DNA of 22,663 nt, from assembly GCA_964562685.1 (NCBI GenBank), contig CAZLUP010000064.1:1-22663 (forward strand), written 5' to 3'. This DNA is from Stanieria sp964562685 (GTDB lineage Bacteria > Cyanobacteriota > Cyanobacteriia > Cyanobacteriales > Xenococcaceae). The notes below the pieces were generated by a model. The model was not told the DNA's origin. It was given only the letters and a program-made list of their open reading frames with translations, and ran no database searches. The stretch's first letter is position 1; each line of letters begins with the position of its first letter. Of the stretch, positions 1-7,386 are shown in pieces. Both the position numbers and the translations under genes were made by a program.

Positions 1-49
1 AAACTTCACGACCATCTTGATAGAGTTGATAAATCTTGCGGTGTAGCAT
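1..49 (-). CDS. 5' tip of an unknown gene, cut by the window edge
   Basis: An ATG on the minus strand (47-49) opens a frame reading MLHRKIYQLYQDGREV before the window ends. A strong Shine-Dalgarno AGGAGA (minus strand, 55-60) lies 5 nt upstream of the ATG, which is the main reason to call a gene. Sixteen residues are too few to assign a family. The gene lies downstream of the alpha/beta hydrolase on the same strand, across a gap of about 120 nt that holds a palindromic 13-mer. Function unknown. Confidence 0.5.
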   Translation of the reverse strand, partial: MLHRKIYQLYQDGREV

Positions 50-110
50 GGGTTTCTCCTGTACGAGTAACTCCTCAATCTTAATCTTTTTAAATTTTTC
101 CCTTAATGCT

Positions 111-198
111 ATTGTGACACAATGATTGAGGGAATTAAATGATGATTTTAGTTAAAGACAAAAATACTCAGTTAGCTTAACTGAAATTGTGACACAAT
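111..198. repeat. Two identical 13-nt palindromes, ATTGTGACACAAT
   Basis: The perfect palindrome ATTGTG-A-CACAAT occurs at 111-123 and again at 186-198, 75 nt apart. The first copy is in the gap upstream of the minus-strand gene that starts at 49. The second lies inside the last codons of the hydrolase gene. The symmetry suits a dimeric DNA-binding protein, so the first copy could be an operator, but I do not recognise it as a known cyanobacterial site (it is not the NtcA GTA-N8-TAC pattern). Confidence 0.45.
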
Positions 199-1053
199 AT
201 TAGCAATAATTTCTGCCACTACTCTTGGTTGTTCTATCATTGAGAGATGACCACAATCAGCAATTTCGATTACATTACTATAATTTTGTTTAAAAAGCTG
301 ATGGAAACTAGCTAAATGATGAACATATTTTAATTCCATCACTTGGTCTTGTTTTCCAGCTAGAAAATATACTGGTTGTTGTAGTTGTGCAACAATTTTG
401 GGTAATAGATGAACTTCTGCTTCCGTCGTAGAATCTAACAGCGCACCTAAAGCAGCTTGTCGATTAGCTCGAACAAAATCAATTAATCTCTGACGACCCC
501 AACTATTGGTAAGAGGACGAGCAACCATCATCCTAGCGAAAATCAAATCTAACCAAGGAAGTTTGCTTAACCAATAAGGTCGAAATTTGACTAGCTGCTG
601 ACCTACAGTGCGAAAACGTTCAAACTCTTCTTTAAGATAGATTCCTCCTCCAGAATTTAAACAAATTACCCCTTCAACTTTTTGTTCAATTGCTTTGGCT
701 CCCCAAAGAGCAATACTTCCTCCCAGAGAATGACCAATAAGCCAAACTTTTTCTATATTTAAATATTGTAATAATAAGTCCAAATCTTCAGCATAAGCAG
801 CCAAAGTATAATTACGGTTGTTATTTGAGCTAGTTGTTGAAGCAAAATTTGGTAAAACTTGCGAATCACCAAATCCACGCAAATCATAAAGTAAGCATTG
901 ATACTCTAAACTAAGTATATCGAGCAAAGGCTGCCAATAGTGACGACTTAAAAGCCAGCCATGAATAAAAACTAAGACGGGATTGCGAGATTTGGCAGTC
1001 CCAGGTGTTAGCTCGTATACGTGAGGAACCCCCAAGATGTCTATAGTTGGCAT
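172..1053 (-). CDS. Alpha/beta-hydrolase fold protein
   Basis: This 293-residue protein has the usual length of a single-domain alpha/beta hydrolase. Visible elements in order: the oxyanion-hole motif HGW at residues 31-33; the DLRGFGDS strand/turn at 57-64; the nucleophile elbow GHSLGG with Ser109; the likely acid Asp236 in GKQDQV; and the catalytic His269 in CGHLS. A cap region lies between about 135 and 215. There is no signal peptide, so it is probably cytoplasmic. Substrate cannot be read from sequence; esterase, lipase-like or C-C hydrolase activity are all possible. The start is the first in-frame ATG and gives a normal N-terminus. It is divergent from the DnaJ gene across a 288-nt gap (1054-1341) that contains a HIP1 octamer at 1150 but no convincing promoter on either strand. 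Family confident, function open. Confidence 0.88.
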   Translation of the reverse strand: MPTIDILGVPHVYELTPGTAKSRNPVLVFIHGWLLSRHYWQPLLDILSLEYQCLLYDLRGFGDSQVLPNFASTTSSNNNRNYTLAAYAEDLDLLLQYLNIEKVWLIGHSLGGSIALWGAKAIEQKVEGVICLNSGGGIYLKEEFERFRTVGQQLVKFRPYWLSKLPWLDLIFARMMVARPLTNSWGRQRLIDFVRANRQAALGALLDSTTEAEVHLLPKIVAQLQQPVYFLAGKQDQVMELKYVHHLASFHQLFKQNYSNVIEIADCGHLSMIEQPRVVAEIIANIVSQFQLS

Positions 1054-1341
1054 ACTTTTATCCTATCATTACTGAAATCTAGAAAAGTAGAGACTAGGAA
1101 AAATCACGCAATTTATTAATAGTATTTAACAGCCCAAATTTTGGCTTGAGCGATCGCAATTTTAAGCTAATGCGAGCAAAAAAGTAATTAAAATACGGTT
1201 ATTGCGATGATTAGACTGTGGTAAGAACCGTACTTCCTTATCTTGACATTTCTGTTAATTTATATTCAGGTTAAACTGATAAATTTATTAAAAATTCTAA
1301 TCATTATCACCCAGTAACTATTATCAAGGAGATTGTTATCA

Positions 1342-2358
1342 ATGCCTTCCACTGATTTTAAAGACTATTATGCTATTTTGGGGGTGAGCAAGACCGCTAG
1401 TCCAGAGGAAATCAAAAAACAATTCCGTAAACTTGCCCTCAAATATCATCCTGATCGTAATCCTGGAGATAAGCAAGCAGAGGCTAAGTTTAAAGAAATT
1501 AGTGAAGCTTATGAAGTTCTCTCTGATTCCGAAAAACGCGCCAAATACGATCAATTTGGTCAGTATTGGCAACAAGCTGGTCAAGGTGGTTGGTCTAGTA
1601 GCGGTGGAACTGGAGTTGATTTTGGTAATTTTGACTTCAGTCAATACGGCAATTTTGAAGAATTTATTAATGAGTTATTAGGTCGCTTTTCTACTTCTGG
1701 TTCTGGAAACACTAGTAGTTCGCGTACGTATTCTTATAATACTTCAGCTAATCGAGGCAGTAGTTATAGTAGTAATTTTGGTGGTTTTGGCGATTTTGAA
1801 GGTTTTGGTAATCAAAAAGTTGCGACAGACCGAGAAGCAACTATTCGTCTTAATTGGAATGAAGCTTTTAACGGTGTTACCAAACGTCTCAATCTTGGTA
1901 ATGAAATGGTAGATGTTCGTATTCCTCCAGGTGCAAAACCAGGTAGTCGCATTAGGATTCGGGGAAAAGGACAACCAAGTCCTTATAATCAGACTAGAGG
2001 GGATCTCTATCTCAACGTTGAAATACAGCCTCATACTTTTTTCCAATTTGAAGGAGATAATTTAGCTTGTGAAGTCCCCATTACTCCTGATGAAGCAGTT
2101 TTAGGAGCATCGATTGAAGTTCCTACTCCTGATGGTTTAGTAACAATGAAAGTTCCACCTGGAATTCGTTCTGGTCAAACTCTACGTCTAAGAGGTAAAG
2201 GATGGTCACTTCCAAAAGGAGGACGTAGCGACCAGTTGGTGCATATTATGATTGCAACTCCTACTCAAATTAGTGCCAAAGAACGAGAATATTACGAACA
2301 AATTCGGACAATTCGCAATTATAATCCCCGCAGTAATCTCCGACAAGTTACATTATAA
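1342..2358 (+). CDS. DnaJ-type (class II) co-chaperone, CbpA-like
   Basis: The protein is an Hsp70 (DnaK) co-chaperone that stimulates ATP hydrolysis and delivers unfolded substrates. The J domain occupies residues 6-70, with the invariant HPD at 36-38 and the helix IV motif KRAKYDQFG. A Gly/Ser/Phe/Tyr-rich linker (about 75-160, many SSYSSNFGGFG-like stretches) follows, then the two beta-barrels of the DnaJ C-terminal domain (PPGAKPGSRIRIRGKGQP and PPGIRSGQTLRLRGKGW). No CxxCxGxG zinc finger is present, so it is a class II (CbpA-like) J protein. I start it at ATG 1342 (338 aa) because AAGGAG at 1326-1331 is correctly spaced from it; an in-frame TTG at 1333 would lie directly against that site. 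The paralogue identity is not assignable. Confidence 0.9.
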   Translation: MPSTDFKDYYAILGVSKTASPEEIKKQFRKLALKYHPDRNPGDKQAEAKFKEISEAYEVLSDSEKRAKYDQFGQYWQQAGQGGWSSSGGTGVDFGNFDFSQYGNFEEFINELLGRFSTSGSGNTSSSRTYSYNTSANRGSSYSSNFGGFGDFEGFGNQKVATDREATIRLNWNEAFNGVTKRLNLGNEMVDVRIPPGAKPGSRIRIRGKGQPSPYNQTRGDLYLNVEIQPHTFFQFEGDNLACEVPITPDEAVLGASIEVPTPDGLVTMKVPPGIRSGQTLRLRGKGWSLPKGGRSDQLVHIMIATPTQISAKEREYYEQIRTIRNYNPRSNLRQVTL

Positions 2359-2366
2359 AAAATATC

Positions 2367-2396
2367 TTGACATTAGGAATTTTTATTTAAGATAAT
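2367..2396 (+). promoter_or_regulatory. Sigma70-type promoter for rplU-rpmA
   Basis: A perfect -35 box TTGACA (2367-2372) is followed after 18 nt by GATAAT (2391-2396), one mismatch from the -10 consensus. Transcription would start near 2403, leaving a leader of about 110 nt before the rplU ATG at 2517. This is one of the few readable promoters in this AT-rich window. Confidence 0.6.
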
Positions 2397-2403
2397 AAGA
2401 GAT

Positions 2404-2516
2404 TGTGTGTCCAATTCCTGCTCGGAACAGGTAAAGGCATTCAAAAGCTAGACTAAATTTGATTTGCAAAAATTAGTCTGCTACCTGTACGGCAATATTT
2501 TAGTTAATGCAATTTT
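2404..2516 (+). promoter_or_regulatory. Structured 5' leader of rplU (candidate L21 autoregulatory element)
   Basis: Two alternative pairings are visible in the leader. In the first, CCTG (2417-2420) pairs with CAGG (2428-2431). In the second, ACAGGT (2427-2432) pairs with ACCTGT (2483-2488), enclosing a nested stem in which AGACTAA (2450-2456) pairs with TTAGTCT (2473-2479), extended by AGC/GCT across a single bulged U. Both use 2428-2431, so they exclude each other. L21 leaders that control ribosomal protein synthesis are known in Firmicutes; a similar role here is inference. Confidence 0.45.
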
Positions 2517-2897
2517 ATGACTTACGCAATTATTGAAACTGGTGGTAAACAACTACGGGTTGAACCAGGTCGTTTTTACGATATCGAATTATTACACGTC
2601 GATCCTAATGCTGACTATACTGTCGACAAAGTTTTGTTGGTAAGTCACGACGATGAAGTTACTGTAGGACAACCTTTTATTGAAGGAGCTACAGTAGAAG
2701 GTACGGTTATGGAGCATCGACGGGGTAAAAAGGTCATCGTTTATAAGATGAAACCTAAAAAGAAAACCCGTAAAAAAAGAGGACACCGACAAGAAATTAC
2801 CCGTTTTATGGTTAACTCTATTAGCCTGAATGGCTCTGTAATAGCCTCCGCGGAAGTTGAGGAAGCAACAGCACCCGTTGAAGTTGTAGCCGAATAA
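2517..2897 (+). CDS. rplU: 50S ribosomal protein L21
   Basis: L21 is a component of the large ribosomal subunit that contacts 23S rRNA. The 126-residue protein begins with the family signature MTYAIIETGGKQLRV. It carries the basic RNA-binding segment at about residues 75-100, with KMKPKKKTRKKRGHRQ at its core, followed by the typical IxxI end of the conserved domain. The tail beyond about residue 105 is acidic and rich in Ala/Glu/Val, as is common in cyanobacterial L21. It forms an operon with rpmA 42 nt downstream, the usual bacterial arrangement. No good Shine-Dalgarno precedes the ATG, which is common in cyanobacteria; the leader structure upstream may control initiation. Confidence 0.97.
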   Translation: MTYAIIETGGKQLRVEPGRFYDIELLHVDPNADYTVDKVLLVSHDDEVTVGQPFIEGATVEGTVMEHRRGKKVIVYKMKPKKKTRKKRGHRQEITRFMVNSISLNGSVIASAEVEEATAPVEVVAE

Positions 2898-2939
2898 AAT
2901 TATTTATTAAATAATTAAATAAGAAGTTAGGAGAAAAAG

Positions 2940-3212
2940 ATGGCTCATAAGAAGGGAACTGGTAGTACTCGTAACGGACGTGATTCTAATTCTAAAAGAT
3001 TAGGAGTGAAACGTTATGGTGGTCAAGAAGTTACTGCTGGTAGTATTTTAGTTCGTCAAAGAGGAACTAAGTTTCATCCTGGTAAAAATGTTGGTCGCGG
3101 TAGTGATGATACTTTATTCGCTTTAATTGACGGCGTAGTTAAGTTTGAATATAAAACTAAAAGTAAGCAAAAAATTAGCGTTTATCCTGTAACTGAGGAA
3201 TCTGCTGCTTAA
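2940..3212 (+). CDS. rpmA: 50S ribosomal protein L27
   Basis: L27 is a large-subunit protein whose N-terminus reaches towards the peptidyl transferase centre. The 90-residue sequence begins MAHKKGTGSTRNGRDS, the canonical N-terminus, followed by SKRLGVKRYGGQ and the conserved GSILVRQRGTKFHPG and GRGSDDTLFAL segments. It starts directly with MAHKKG, without the cleaved extension found in some Firmicutes. An AGGAG at 2929-2933 is well spaced from the ATG. It is the last gene of the rplU operon; a terminator follows 44 nt after the stop. Confidence 0.97.
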   Translation: MAHKKGTGSTRNGRDSNSKRLGVKRYGGQEVTAGSILVRQRGTKFHPGKNVGRGSDDTLFALIDGVVKFEYKTKSKQKISVYPVTEESAA

Positions 3213-3256
3213 ATATTTTCTCAAAGTCTACCCTGACTTTTGAATAATTCAGTAAG

Positions 3257-3286
3257 AAGCACTTGTTGTCATGGGTGCTTTTTTTT
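3257..3286 (+). terminator. Rho-independent terminator of rplU-rpmA
   Basis: AAGCAC (3257-3262) pairs with GTGCTT (3275-3280), with possible G-U extension into the loop, and the stem runs straight into eight T residues (3279-3286). It lies just after rpmA and before the convergent minus-strand gene that ends at 3318. Confidence 0.8.
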
Positions 3287-3317
3287 AGTTTAATTTGCCT
3301 TTAATCAATTTAATGGC

Positions 3318-4433
3318 TTATTTTTTTGATAAAGCTTGCACAATTTCTTGATTGACTTGATCAATTGTCGCCATAATACTTGATTGATGATTAGCTAGTA
3401 GAGAAGCCTTAATTTCTTGCAAATAATCATAAATAGCTTCTCTTAAAATTGGTTTTTCAATCGTGACGGTATGATGATAATCCCAAACATCCCAAATAAT
3501 AATTCCTACTGCCACAATGGGATCGAGTAATTGCGCGCCTAATTTACCTGCTACGACTCCACCTGTTTTGGCTGCAATTTTTGTGCCTGCTTTTCCAGCC
3601 ATAGAGAGAGTTATTTTACTCCCAATTTTAGTTGCAACTGGTAGCATTGCTTTAGCAAGTAGATAAGTACCACCTCCAGCGACAAATTTCATTGATAAAT
3701 TAGAAATATTCCCTTCCGTATCGGTAATAGTAATAGCAAGATCATCTAAATATCTTTCCCAATTGCCTTGAGGAATTTGATAACTAGCTTGAATTTGAGT
3801 GAGATTATTTTCTAATTCATTGATATATAAATTAATAGTATCTCTAGTAATTCTTTCTAATTCTAATTGAGCAATTTTGGGACGGAGTACTCTTTTGGTA
3901 AATTCTGTTTGAAATTTTTCTGTTATTTTTTCCGCGACTACTTGTTCTGCTGGTAAACTTTGGGGATTAATCCAATGAGATACTGATGAAGATAACCAAA
4001 TAAAAGGAGTGCTAAATTCAATTTTCTTTTGATTGAAATAATCAAAATACCAATCTAAAAAACTATGATCGACTCTCCACATTAGTTTGTCGAGCCAAGC
4101 GTCTAATTCTGCTGTAGCAAATTCTTTAGAATCAGTGTAAGCAGTTTTAACTCCAGTAGCGATCGCTCGATCAATTTGATCTGGATTAGGCAGAGTTTTA
4201 TTAATAAATACAATCTGTTCTTGTTGTGGTTGTTTAAAATCAGAAATTTTGCCAATCGAATTAACTAAAAATGCTTTGCCTATTAAAGGAAAAATGACTA
4301 CTAAAACAACAATTGCCCAAGCCAAAATAGACAAATATTTAATTAATAGAATCCAAGTTTTAAAGCGGTCTGTTTTCTCTGCATAACTGGGATTTGGAGT
4401 TAATTGTTTTTGATTTTCATCTGTTTGATTCAT
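3318..4433 (-). CDS. Unknown membrane-anchored protein in an export operon
   Basis: I do not recognise a named family in this 371-residue protein. A hydrophilic N-terminus is followed by one strong membrane segment (about residues 28-52, ILLIKYLSILAWAIVVLVVIF core). Next comes a long soluble region rich in Gln, Glu and aromatic residues (about 60-240). After that is a Gly/Ala/Lys-rich hydrophobic stretch (about 248-310) with glycine-zipper-like spacing (GGGTYLL, MAGKAGTKIAAKTGGVVAGKLGAQL), running into IIIWDVWDY. A helical, charged C-terminus closes the protein. It starts only 7 nt after the stop of the MacB-type permease gene, so the two are almost certainly co-transcribed, and a role linked to that exporter is plausible but unproven. 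Confidence 0.75.
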   Translation of the reverse strand: MNQTDENQKQLTPNPSYAEKTDRFKTWILLIKYLSILAWAIVVLVVIFPLIGKAFLVNSIGKISDFKQPQQEQIVFINKTLPNPDQIDRAIATGVKTAYTDSKEFATAELDAWLDKLMWRVDHSFLDWYFDYFNQKKIEFSTPFIWLSSSVSHWINPQSLPAEQVVAEKITEKFQTEFTKRVLRPKIAQLELERITRDTINLYINELENNLTQIQASYQIPQGNWERYLDDLAITITDTEGNISNLSMKFVAGGGTYLLAKAMLPVATKIGSKITLSMAGKAGTKIAAKTGGVVAGKLGAQLLDPIVAVGIIIWDVWDYHHTVTIEKPILREAIYDYLQEIKASLLANHQSSIMATIDQVNQEIVQALSKK

Positions 4434-4440
4434 TCTCAGT

Positions 4441-5658
4441 TTAAATACTTCTTAATGCCACAATGGGATCGAGTTTGGCAGCAGAACGTGCAGGAAAAAC
4501 ACCAAAGAAAAGTCCAATGCCACCAGAAACACTGACTGCCATAACAATTGCTACAGGAGAAACAGTAGCTGCTAAGGGAGAAAATGCTCCTACCGCTAAA
4601 ATAGTACCAACTCCAATTAAAGTACCAATTACTCCACCTGTAGCCGATAAAATAATTGCTTCAATTAAAAACTGTCCTAAAATATCTTTTTCTCTAGCAC
4701 CAATAGCTTTACGTAAGCCTATTTCTTGAGTTCTTTCTCTGACAGAGACTAGCATAATATTCATTACGCCGATGCCACCAACGAGTAGAGAAATTCCTGC
4801 CACCGCAGCTAAAAGAAAAGTTAAACCATTTGTTACGGTGCCAACAATTGTCAAAATATCTTTTTGAGTTTGTACTCCAAAATCATCACTATCGGTAATT
4901 TTATGACGTAAGCGTAGGAGGTTTTCGATTTGAAACTTAGCTGCACGAATGCTATTTTCATCTTTGGCGGAAATAGCAATAAAGGAAACTTGAGTTCCGT
5001 AAGGAGAAGTGTTGCCAACAATTTGATTTGACATTGTTGTGAGCGGTATGTACACAGAATCATCTTGGTTACTTCCCAAAAAAGAACCTTTTGATTCCAT
5101 TACACCAATGACTTCAAAGCTAATATTTTTAATCCTAATTTGTTTACCAATTGGATTACTTTGTAAAAAAAATTTTTCAGCAATTTCTGAACCTAAAACA
5201 ACCACACGATTATTGCGCTTCAGATCATTTTCATTAATAAATCTTCCTACAGCAACCTCAAAACTTCGCACACTCAAAAACTCTGGTGTTGTGCCAATTA
5301 CCAATTTATTATTATTGCGACTGCGATAAGTAATCAGTTGATTACCATTAATTTGAGGAGCAACTTCAGTGACGCTTGGAACTTGTTGTGCGATCGCATC
5401 TGCGTCTTCCCAAACTAAAGTTTTTGGTAAATCAAAGGAAGTACGGCGTTCTTCTTGCGAACCTGGTACAACAAATAAAACATTAGGACCTAAAGATTCA
5501 AATTGTTCTTTAGCTAATTTTTGCGCTCCCTGTCCTATTCCTACTAAAGCAATTACGGAAGCATTACCAATTACAATACCTAACATGGTTAAACTACTTC
5601 GTAACTTATTGCTAGTTAGGGTAGAAGCTGCCATTTTCAGGTTTTCTATAATATTCAT
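4441..5658 (-). CDS. MacB/FtsX-type ABC transporter permease
   Basis: This is the 405-residue membrane subunit of a MacB-like exporter. TM1 (about 22-45, SSLTMLGIVIGNASVIALVGIG) is followed by a large periplasmic MacB core domain (about 50-265). Three further membrane segments form the FtsX domain (about 275-300, 325-350 and 360-388). The coupling segment RERTQEIGLRKAIGAR and the C-terminal FPARSAAKLDPIVALR are diagnostic of the family. Unlike E. coli MacB there is no fused N-terminal ATPase, so a separate ABC ATPase is needed; none is encoded next to it here. It lies downstream of the membrane fusion protein gene across a repeat-filled gap of 75 nt. The transported substrate (peptide, lipid or drug) cannot be inferred. 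Confidence 0.92.
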   Translation of the reverse strand: MNIIENLKMAASTLTSNKLRSSLTMLGIVIGNASVIALVGIGQGAQKLAKEQFESLGPNVLFVVPGSQEERRTSFDLPKTLVWEDADAIAQQVPSVTEVAPQINGNQLITYRSRNNNKLVIGTTPEFLSVRSFEVAVGRFINENDLKRNNRVVVLGSEIAEKFFLQSNPIGKQIRIKNISFEVIGVMESKGSFLGSNQDDSVYIPLTTMSNQIVGNTSPYGTQVSFIAISAKDENSIRAAKFQIENLLRLRHKITDSDDFGVQTQKDILTIVGTVTNGLTFLLAAVAGISLLVGGIGVMNIMLVSVRERTQEIGLRKAIGAREKDILGQFLIEAIILSATGGVIGTLIGVGTILAVGAFSPLAATVSPVAIVMAVSVSGGIGLFFGVFPARSAAKLDPIVALRSI

Positions 5659-5660
5659 TT

Positions 5661-5732
5661 GTTAATTGTTAATTGTTGATGGTTATTAGTAAAGTAAAAA
5701 GTAAAAAACTGGTAACTGGTAACTGATAACTG
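5661..5732. repeat. Heptamer short tandem repeats
   Basis: Two different heptamers are iterated in the gap between the permease start and the membrane fusion protein stop. One is GTTAATT, twice plus a degenerate GTTGATG (5661-5681). The other is ACTGGTA, twice, then ACTGATA and a partial ACTG (5708-5732). Between them lie AAAGTAA-type repeats. This matches the short tandemly repeated heptamers long known in cyanobacterial intergenic DNA. They begin right after the fusion-protein stop codon and lie inside the presumed operon. Confidence 0.75.
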
Positions 5733-5733
5733 T

Positions 5734-7158
5734 TTACTCTGATTCTTTATTTTTCTCTTCTGGTAAATCAATAAAAACGCGATTGCCTTGGGTCAATCCT
5801 GATAAAATTTGAGTTTTATCTCCTAGAGTGAGTCCAATTTTGACTGGTTTAAATTCGGGTTGATTTTTTTGATTGAGAATCATGACTCCTTGTTCTCCTT
5901 CTTGAGTCACAATGGCTACAGTAGGGACAACTAAAGCATTATTTAATTCTTGTCCCAAAAAAGTTACATCAACGTTCATTTTTGAGAGTAATTTATCTTG
6001 ACCAGTCATCAAAGCAATTTTGACTTGAAACGAGGTCACGTTATCTTCTACCACTGCTTCAGGCGCAATAGTTTTGATCGCACCAAAAAAAACATCGTCT
6101 GGATAAGCATCCGCTACAATTCTTACTTTTTGTCCTGGTTGTAACTGACCAATATCTACTTCTGGAACTTCTGCTACGATTTCTAAACCTTGTGCGATCG
6201 CTAAAATTGAAGTCGAAGTAGCTGAAGCTGTACTAGAAGCTGAAGTAGTTGGAGTTACAAAAGCTCCTTCCACGGCATATTTTTGGGTAATAATTCCATC
6301 AAACGGAGCAGTTAAAATTGTATCAACAAATTGAACTTCTACTTGCTTGAGCGCAGCTTGAGCAGATTCTACCGCAGCTTCTAAAGAAGCAATTTCATTT
6401 TTAGCATTTTGTTGTCTTTGTTCCAAAGCAAGTTTAGCTTCACCAACAGCAGCAGCTAATTGTTCTAGTTCAGGATTGCTAGTACTTTTAAGTTGTTCCA
6501 AACGTTGAGCAATTTCGGCTACATTAGCTTGAGCATTTTGATAATTATTAACAGTTTCATCAAAACGATCCTGAGTAATTGCTCCTTGCTCAAGTAGATA
6601 TTGATTGCGTTTAATCCTCTCTTGAGCTAATTTTAAAGCTGATTCTGCTGCTTGCAGTTGCGCTCTAGTTTGATCGATATCTTTAGGAATTCTAGCTTGA
6701 GCTTGACTAAATTGAGCTTGAGCTTGAGCTAATCTAGCTTTAGCTTGTTCGATTTCACCTGCCACACTAACTTTTTTTTCTTGAAGATTAGCTATTGCTT
6801 GTTTAAGATCAGCCTGTGTTTGAATACCCTGAGCTTGAATCTCAACATTTTCCATCACCGCCAGCTTTTGTCCTTGTTTGACAGAATCCCCTTGTTCAAC
6901 TAGTAATTTCGCTAAACGACCAGGATTTTTAGGACTAATGTTGACACTTTTGATTGGTTCTACAGTGCCACTAGCTTTAATTTGTACAGTTAAATCTTGT
7001 TGTTCGACAGGCACGGTTAACTCTTCTAATTCGGAGCGAGAACCAGCATTCTGCACAGTGAAATAAATAGTAGTGCCTAGCAAGATAAAACTACCTGTAA
7101 TTATACCGACTATCCACGGTAAAGGACGTTTTAGCTTGCCAAATAAAGGACTTTCCAT
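5734..7158 (-). CDS. HlyD/MacA-type membrane fusion protein
   Basis: This is the periplasmic adaptor that links an inner-membrane exporter to an outer-membrane channel. The 474-residue protein has an N-terminal membrane anchor (about 14-36). A first beta-barrel/lipoyl half follows (about 47-105, with the GTVEPIKSVNISPKNPGRL and VEQGDSVKQGQ signatures). A very long Ala/Gln-rich coiled coil runs from about 108 to 275. The second lipoyl half begins TAPFDGIITQKYAVEGAFV, and the beta-barrel and membrane-proximal domains follow. Residues 302-317 are almost all Ser, Thr and Ala, inserted in the lipoyl half, where homologues usually have a short loop. It is the first gene of the operon with the permease and the unknown membrane protein. 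The start is the ATG that leaves a normal cytoplasmic N-tail before the anchor. Confidence 0.92.
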   Translation of the reverse strand: MESPLFGKLKRPLPWIVGIITGSFILLGTTIYFTVQNAGSRSELEELTVPVEQQDLTVQIKASGTVEPIKSVNISPKNPGRLAKLLVEQGDSVKQGQKLAVMENVEIQAQGIQTQADLKQAIANLQEKKVSVAGEIEQAKARLAQAQAQFSQAQARIPKDIDQTRAQLQAAESALKLAQERIKRNQYLLEQGAITQDRFDETVNNYQNAQANVAEIAQRLEQLKSTSNPELEQLAAAVGEAKLALEQRQQNAKNEIASLEAAVESAQAALKQVEVQFVDTILTAPFDGIITQKYAVEGAFVTPTTSASSTASATSTSILAIAQGLEIVAEVPEVDIGQLQPGQKVRIVADAYPDDVFFGAIKTIAPEAVVEDNVTSFQVKIALMTGQDKLLSKMNVDVTFLGQELNNALVVPTVAIVTQEGEQGVMILNQKNQPEFKPVKIGLTLGDKTQILSGLTQGNRVFIDLPEEKNKESE

Positions 7159-7386
7159 AAATATTTTTAACCAATGAATGATTCGGCAATAGAGGAGCTA
7201 ACCAAGCTATACTGTAATCTAATCGTTACTTAAATATTAACTTTAATCAAAAAAAAATGTGGGTTAACTCCTCCTCAAATAAGGCTTTGAGCGAATTGCT
7301 CTTGAATAGTTCTATTTAAAATACGGAAAAATACCTTTAACATAGATTGAATGATAGAGTGTGTAAGTTTACCTTGAGGCGATGCC

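Noticed and set aside
1243..1271. TTGACA upstream of the DnaJ gene as a promoter
   Set aside because: A perfect -35 box, but no -10-like hexamer at 16-18 nt; TATATT at 1261 is only 12 nt away.
3251..3290. Terminator after rpmA as a bidirectional one serving the minus-strand operon
   Set aside because: On the minus strand the operon stop is at 3318 and the A run needed for a T tract beyond the hairpin is missing.
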